Origin: Ancylobacter radicis
GTDB taxonomy: Bacteria; Pseudomonadota; Alphaproteobacteria; Rhizobiales; Xanthobacteraceae
Direction of reading: 5' to 3'
NCBI RefSeq assembly: GCF_018449475.1
Contig: NZ_JAHCQH010000017.1
Span: 186,001-250,000 of the forward strand
DNA length: 64,000 bases
Every line of letters starts with the position of its first letter. The stretch's first letter is position 1. The position numbers were made by a program, and so were the translations under genes. The notes below the pieces were generated by a model. The model saw nothing but the letters and a program-made list of their open reading frames with translations. It did not search any database and was not told the origin of the DNA. Positions 61,066 to 64,000 of this stretch are shown in pieces.

Positions 61066-61369
61066 AGCGGGACGGGTCGCCGCCGCGCGCTCGAAAGCGA
61101 GAAGCGACCTCCGATCGCGACAGATGGTGAGCCGAAGGGCGGGGATGTCAGCTCGGCCCGGCCAGCTGGGCGCGTCGCTCGGGCGCGCTTTGGCGCCCTG
61201 GCCCGGCCGGTGTAATCGGCACACACCCTTTAGAACAGATCAATATAGGTTGAGCGCGGTCGACACAATTGCGCTACGATGTTACCCCTACATACTGACA
61301 ATGGGCGATTGGCGGAAGCTGAATTGTCCATATTACACTCGTTTACAAGTGAACTTCTAAGGACACATC
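61066..61369. other. 304-bp gap before the amidohydrolase gene
   Basis: I see no credible gene. The first 140 bp are GC-rich; 61215-61365 turn AT-rich and should hold the amidohydrolase promoter. A CACT-N8-AGTG imperfect repeat lies near 61336. AAGGA at 61359-61363 is the ribosome site of the downstream ATG. Confidence 0.5.
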
Positions 61370-63163
61370 ATGTGCCGCGTCTGCATCGGAACCCTCTTCA
61401 CCCATAAGAGCCTCTATAGCGGCTGGCCCGCCGCCCCGGCTGCTTGGCGTGACGGGCCCTCGCGCCGCAGCTTCATGGCCTTCGCCGGCGCAGCGGCGGG
61501 CGTAGCAGGATTGACCCTGCCCGGTGACCGCGCCGCCGCGCAGGCGGCCGGGGGAGCCGACATGATCTTCCAGGGCGGCACGATCATTCCCCTCGGCGCC
61601 GCCGGCGCGCAATCGGTCGAGGCGCTGGCGGTCAAGGGCGGGGCGATCCTGGCGGCTGGCTCCGCCGCCGATATCGCCGGACTGAAAGGCGCCTCGACCA
61701 AGATCATTGATCTGGACGGACGCACGCTGCTGCCCGGCTTCATCGACCCGCATCAGCATAGCTGCTTCGTGGCGCTGTTTTCCGAGCTGCTGGCCGATGT
61801 CGGCTACACCAACTACCCGACCCGCGCCGAGCTGATCGGCAGCCTCAAGGCACTCGACGCGAAGCTGCCGGCGGGCGAATGGCTGCTCGCCTATGATTTC
61901 GACAATCTGCTGCAAGGCGGCGATCTGTCGATGGCCGAGCTGGACGGCGTGTCGAAGGATCGGCCGATCCTCGTCTGGTACATCAACATGCATGACGGCG
62001 CGGCCAATTCCGCCGCCTTCAAGATCGCCGGCATCACAGAGGATGTCGGCATGCTGCCGGGCGGCGGGCATTTCGGGCGCGGCCCGGACGGCAAGCTGAA
62101 CGGGCTGATCTATGAAGAAAGCGCCATGCTGAAATTCGTCTCGCATGGCCTGCCCAAGATCACGCCGGCGATTTTCACCAAGGCGATGACCGACTATTTC
62201 AAGATGAGCGCCGCGCTCGGCAATACGGCGACCCATGAGCCGGGCACCATACAGCCGGACTGGATCGACGGGCTGGTCAAGCTGACCGCATCGGGAACCG
62301 GTCGTCTGAGCGCCAGCCTGATGTATGACGACATGGCCGGCGGCGATGCCTACAAGGCGCTCGGTCGCGGCGCCAAGGCGGCGCTGTTCCCCGATTGCCG
62401 CTTCTCGCTCTACGGCATCAAGATCATCGGCGACGGCTCCAACCAGACCAAGACCGGCGCGCAGACGATCCCCTATCTCGGGGGTACCGATAAGGGCCAG
62501 CCCAATTATGCGCCGGACGAACTGAAGACCATGGTGGCAGCCACAAAGGCGGCCGGCTGGCCGGTGCAGATCCACTGCAATGGCGACTTCACCATCGACA
62601 ATGCGCTCGATGCCATCGAAGCCGGCTATGGGGCCAATCCGTCGACCGGGATCAACCGCATCGAGCATTGCACCATGGTGCGGCCCGACCAGCTGGTGCG
62701 GATGAAGAAGCTGGGTGTCGAGCCGAGCTTCCTGATGAACCATGTCTATCTCTACGGCGCCGCCTATCGCGACCAGCTTTTCGGGCCGGAGCGGACGGCG
62801 TTCATGGACCCGGCGGGGGCCTGCGTGACGGAGAACCTGCCTTTCACCCTGCACACGGACGGGCCCTGCTCGCCGCTCGGCACGCTGCGCCTCGTCCAGA
62901 CGGCGGTGACGCGGCGCTGCGCGATCGACAATTCCATCATCGGTCCCGACCAGAAGATAGCCGTGCTCGACGCGCTGCGAGCGGTAACCTCGGCGGCGGC
63001 GGCGGCGCAGATCGGTCAGGGCGACCGGCTCGGCACGCTGGACGCGGGCAAGCAGGCGGATCTGGTCGTGCTGGAACAGGACCCGTTCAAGGTCGCGCCC
63101 GACGACATCATGAAGATCAAGGTCTCGCAGACCTGGGTCGGCGGCGAGAAGATCTTCGGCTGA
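61370..63163 (+). CDS. TAT-exported amidohydrolase (YtcJ/family 3)
   Basis: The 597-residue protein has a twin-arginine signal SRRSFMAFAGAAAG at about 31-44, preceded by an unusual 30-residue N-extension with a CRVC motif. The metal-dependent amidohydrolase barrel shows GFIDPHQHS near 126 (metal-binding HxH), HCNGDFTIDNALDA near 405, RIEHCTM near 432, and LHTDGPCSPLG near 493. The YtcJ group hydrolyses N-acyl or cyclic amide bonds; the substrate is unknown. It separates the SoxYZ-like gene from the two terminal genes on the other strand. Confidence 0.88.
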   Translation: MCRVCIGTLFTHKSLYSGWPAAPAAWRDGPSRRSFMAFAGAAAGVAGLTLPGDRAAAQAAGGADMIFQGGTIIPLGAAGAQSVEALAVKGGAILAAGSAADIAGLKGASTKIIDLDGRTLLPGFIDPHQHSCFVALFSELLADVGYTNYPTRAELIGSLKALDAKLPAGEWLLAYDFDNLLQGGDLSMAELDGVSKDRPILVWYINMHDGAANSAAFKIAGITEDVGMLPGGGHFGRGPDGKLNGLIYEESAMLKFVSHGLPKITPAIFTKAMTDYFKMSAALGNTATHEPGTIQPDWIDGLVKLTASGTGRLSASLMYDDMAGGDAYKALGRGAKAALFPDCRFSLYGIKIIGDGSNQTKTGAQTIPYLGGTDKGQPNYAPDELKTMVAATKAAGWPVQIHCNGDFTIDNALDAIEAGYGANPSTGINRIEHCTMVRPDQLVRMKKLGVEPSFLMNHVYLYGAAYRDQLFGPERTAFMDPAGACVTENLPFTLHTDGPCSPLGTLRLVQTAVTRRCAIDNSIIGPDQKIAVLDALRAVTSAAAAAQIGQGDRLGTLDAGKQADLVVLEQDPFKVAPDDIMKIKVSQTWVGGEKIFG

Positions 63164-63174
63164 GGCCGCATCCC

Positions 63175-63250
63175 CGGCGGGCTATGCCAGGCATCGGCCC
63201 GCCGGCCGACGCCGAACGGTTCGGCGTCGCTCGCGGCATGCGAGCGACGC
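63175..63250. terminator. Tandem hairpins between convergent genes
   Basis: GACGCCGAA-CGG-TTCGGCGTC (63208-63228) and GCGTCGCTCGC-GGCAT-GCGAGCGACGC (63224-63250) overlap, so only one can form at a time. A CCGGCGGGC/GCCCGCCGG pair lies just before. There is no T-run, but the location between convergent stops suggests termination or RNA 3'-end stability. Confidence 0.55.
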
Positions 63251-63274
63251 CATCAGGCGCGCCGATCACCCGCC

Positions 63275-63712
63275 TCAATAGAAGCAGGTGACTTCCGCCT
63301 CGGCCTGGGCGCGGCGCAGATCCGCCACCATGTCGCGGAACATGCCGGTGGAGCGGAAGACTTCCGCCTGCTGGCCGGCGACCTGGCCGACGCTGAGGAT
63401 GGTCTCGGCCTCGACATATTTCTCATAGGGCAGGATGGTCGCGATGGTATCGATCGAGCAGGAGCACTTCTCCAGCGCCTGCCGGCTCTGGCCGTTCGCC
63501 GCCATGCAGCCGAACACATAGTCGGCGCGGGCGACTGTCGGGTAGTCATTGACCAGCCCGGCGCCGGGCAGGACCACCGGGGCGGGACGGCTGGCGCCGG
63601 CAGCCACCGGGGCCATGGTGGAGGCATCGGCCGGCGCGCCACCGGACGACTGCGCGGCGGCGGCGCCCGCTCCCAGAGCGACACTCAAAACAAGGGCGGC
63701 AATGATGCGCAT
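63275..63712 (-). CDS. Periplasmic Cys-containing protein, probable quinoprotein dehydrogenase accessory
   Basis: The 145-residue protein has a signal peptide ending near GAAAAQ (residue 21) and the conserved-looking core DYPTVARADYVFGCMAANGQSRQALEKCSCSIDTIA with three closely spaced Cys, and a final Cys in VTCFY. I recall similar small proteins beside lanthanide/PQQ-dependent methanol dehydrogenase genes, which fits the SoxYZ-like carrier nearby, but this is from memory. GGGAGGAA precedes ATG 63712. Confidence 0.6.
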   Translation of the reverse strand: MRIIAALVLSVALGAGAAAAQSSGGAPADASTMAPVAAGASRPAPVVLPGAGLVNDYPTVARADYVFGCMAANGQSRQALEKCSCSIDTIATILPYEKYVEAETILSVGQVAGQQAEVFRSTGMFRDMVADLRRAQAEAEVTCFY

Positions 63713-63756
63713 GGTTTCCTCCCGGCCGCGCTTTCGGCGGCTCGTTTGTGGCGGCA

Positions 63757-64000
63757 CTATGGGACGGGCGGGGTCGCCCCCGCCGATGTGGAACCCGTCA
63801 GCGTCAGGCTGGTCTCGATGATGTTGGACGCGCCGTCCTTGGCGGGCGTGACGACGCGGATGGCATAGAGCCCGCCCGGCACCTCGTCGGAGAACAGGAA
63901 TTCGTAGCGGCGCTGGGCCAGTTCCTGGAGCTTGTCCTTGTTCGGGTCCTCGGCGAAGGGCCGCATGATGAGCTTCCAGCCGTCCACCGTCTTGCCGCCG
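63757..64000 (-). CDS. C-terminal fragment of an unrecognised protein (partial)
   Basis: The frame runs off the right edge and stops with TAG at 63757-63759. The visible ~80 residues include GWKLIMRPFAEDPNKDKLQELAQRR, then strand-like VPGGLYAIRVVTPAKDG and a Ser/Thr/Pro-rich end. It lies 44 nt upstream of the previous gene on the same strand, so the two probably share a transcript. I do not recognise a family. Confidence 0.5.
   Translation of the reverse strand, partial: GGKTVDGWKLIMRPFAEDPNKDKLQELAQRRYEFLFSDEVPGGLYAIRVVTPAKDGASNIIETSLTLTGSTSAGATPPVP

Overview
The window reads as chromosome of a high-GC alphaproteobacterium of the order Hyphomicrobiales (Rhizobiales). The evidence is the alr-radA-cvpA-purF gene order, a YfgM-like/small lipoprotein/der block beside panB, palindromic intergenic repeats of the rhizobial kind (GTCATCCTGAGG and CCCTCTCCCC families), two Mo-hydroxylase gene sets, and PQQ-dehydrogenase accessory genes at the right edge. 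A Xanthobacteraceae-like genus (Starkeya, Ancylobacter or Xanthobacter type) is my guess, not a proof.

Region 1 (1-16470) is mostly housekeeping. It holds the alr tail, radA, cvpA, purF, a VOC protein, an SDR, an EamA transporter, der, a small lipoprotein, a YfgM-like protein, panB, NnrU, an L,D-transpeptidase, a diguanylate cyclase, prfC and an Spx/ArsC-like protein. It ends with a minus-strand coxG-coxS-coxM trio that has no large subunit beside it.

Region 2 (16471-38908) looks like a catabolic island. A branched-chain-amino-acid-type ABC importer is followed on the same strand by an unusual cysteine-synthase-like PLP enzyme, a two-subunit class I CoA-transferase and a luciferase-like (LLM) flavin/F420 oxidoreductase. 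Facing it are an FO synthase (fbiC) coupled to a 5-oxoprolinase A subunit (pxpA), with pxpB-pxpC and a GntR/UTRA regulator running divergently. Then comes a second Mo-hydroxylase set: a fused [2Fe-2S]-CoxG protein, an FAD subunit, and two divergently transcribed large subunits. The genes suggest uptake and oxidation of a nitrogen-containing or cyclic acid through CoA chemistry. The substrate cannot be read from sequence.

Region 3 (38939-53799), apart from the leading GAF-PAS-GGDEF gene, is all on the minus strand. fgd-cofE-cofD-cofC encodes an F420-dependent glucose-6-phosphate dehydrogenase plus the side-chain half of F420 synthesis. Downstream is a sugar/polyol-type ABC importer with two ATPase genes, then a formamidase-like protein, a GMC dehydrogenase with a subunit-3-like partner, and a phosphoribosyltransferase. 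With fbiC in region 2, all the core F420 genes (CofG, CofH, CofC, CofD, CofE), the F420 reductant-generating enzyme Fgd and a candidate F420 user (the LLM protein) lie within about 29 kb.

Region 4 (54009-64000) carries an AI-2E-type permease, two alpha/beta hydrolases, a glycine-zipper lipoprotein, a YXWXXGXW-repeat protein, a GltS symporter, a fused SoxYZ-like carrier, a TAT-exported amidohydrolase and two periplasmic proteins that probably belong to a quinoprotein dehydrogenase locus continuing past the window.

I found no tRNA, rRNA, CRISPR array, transposase or prophage gene.
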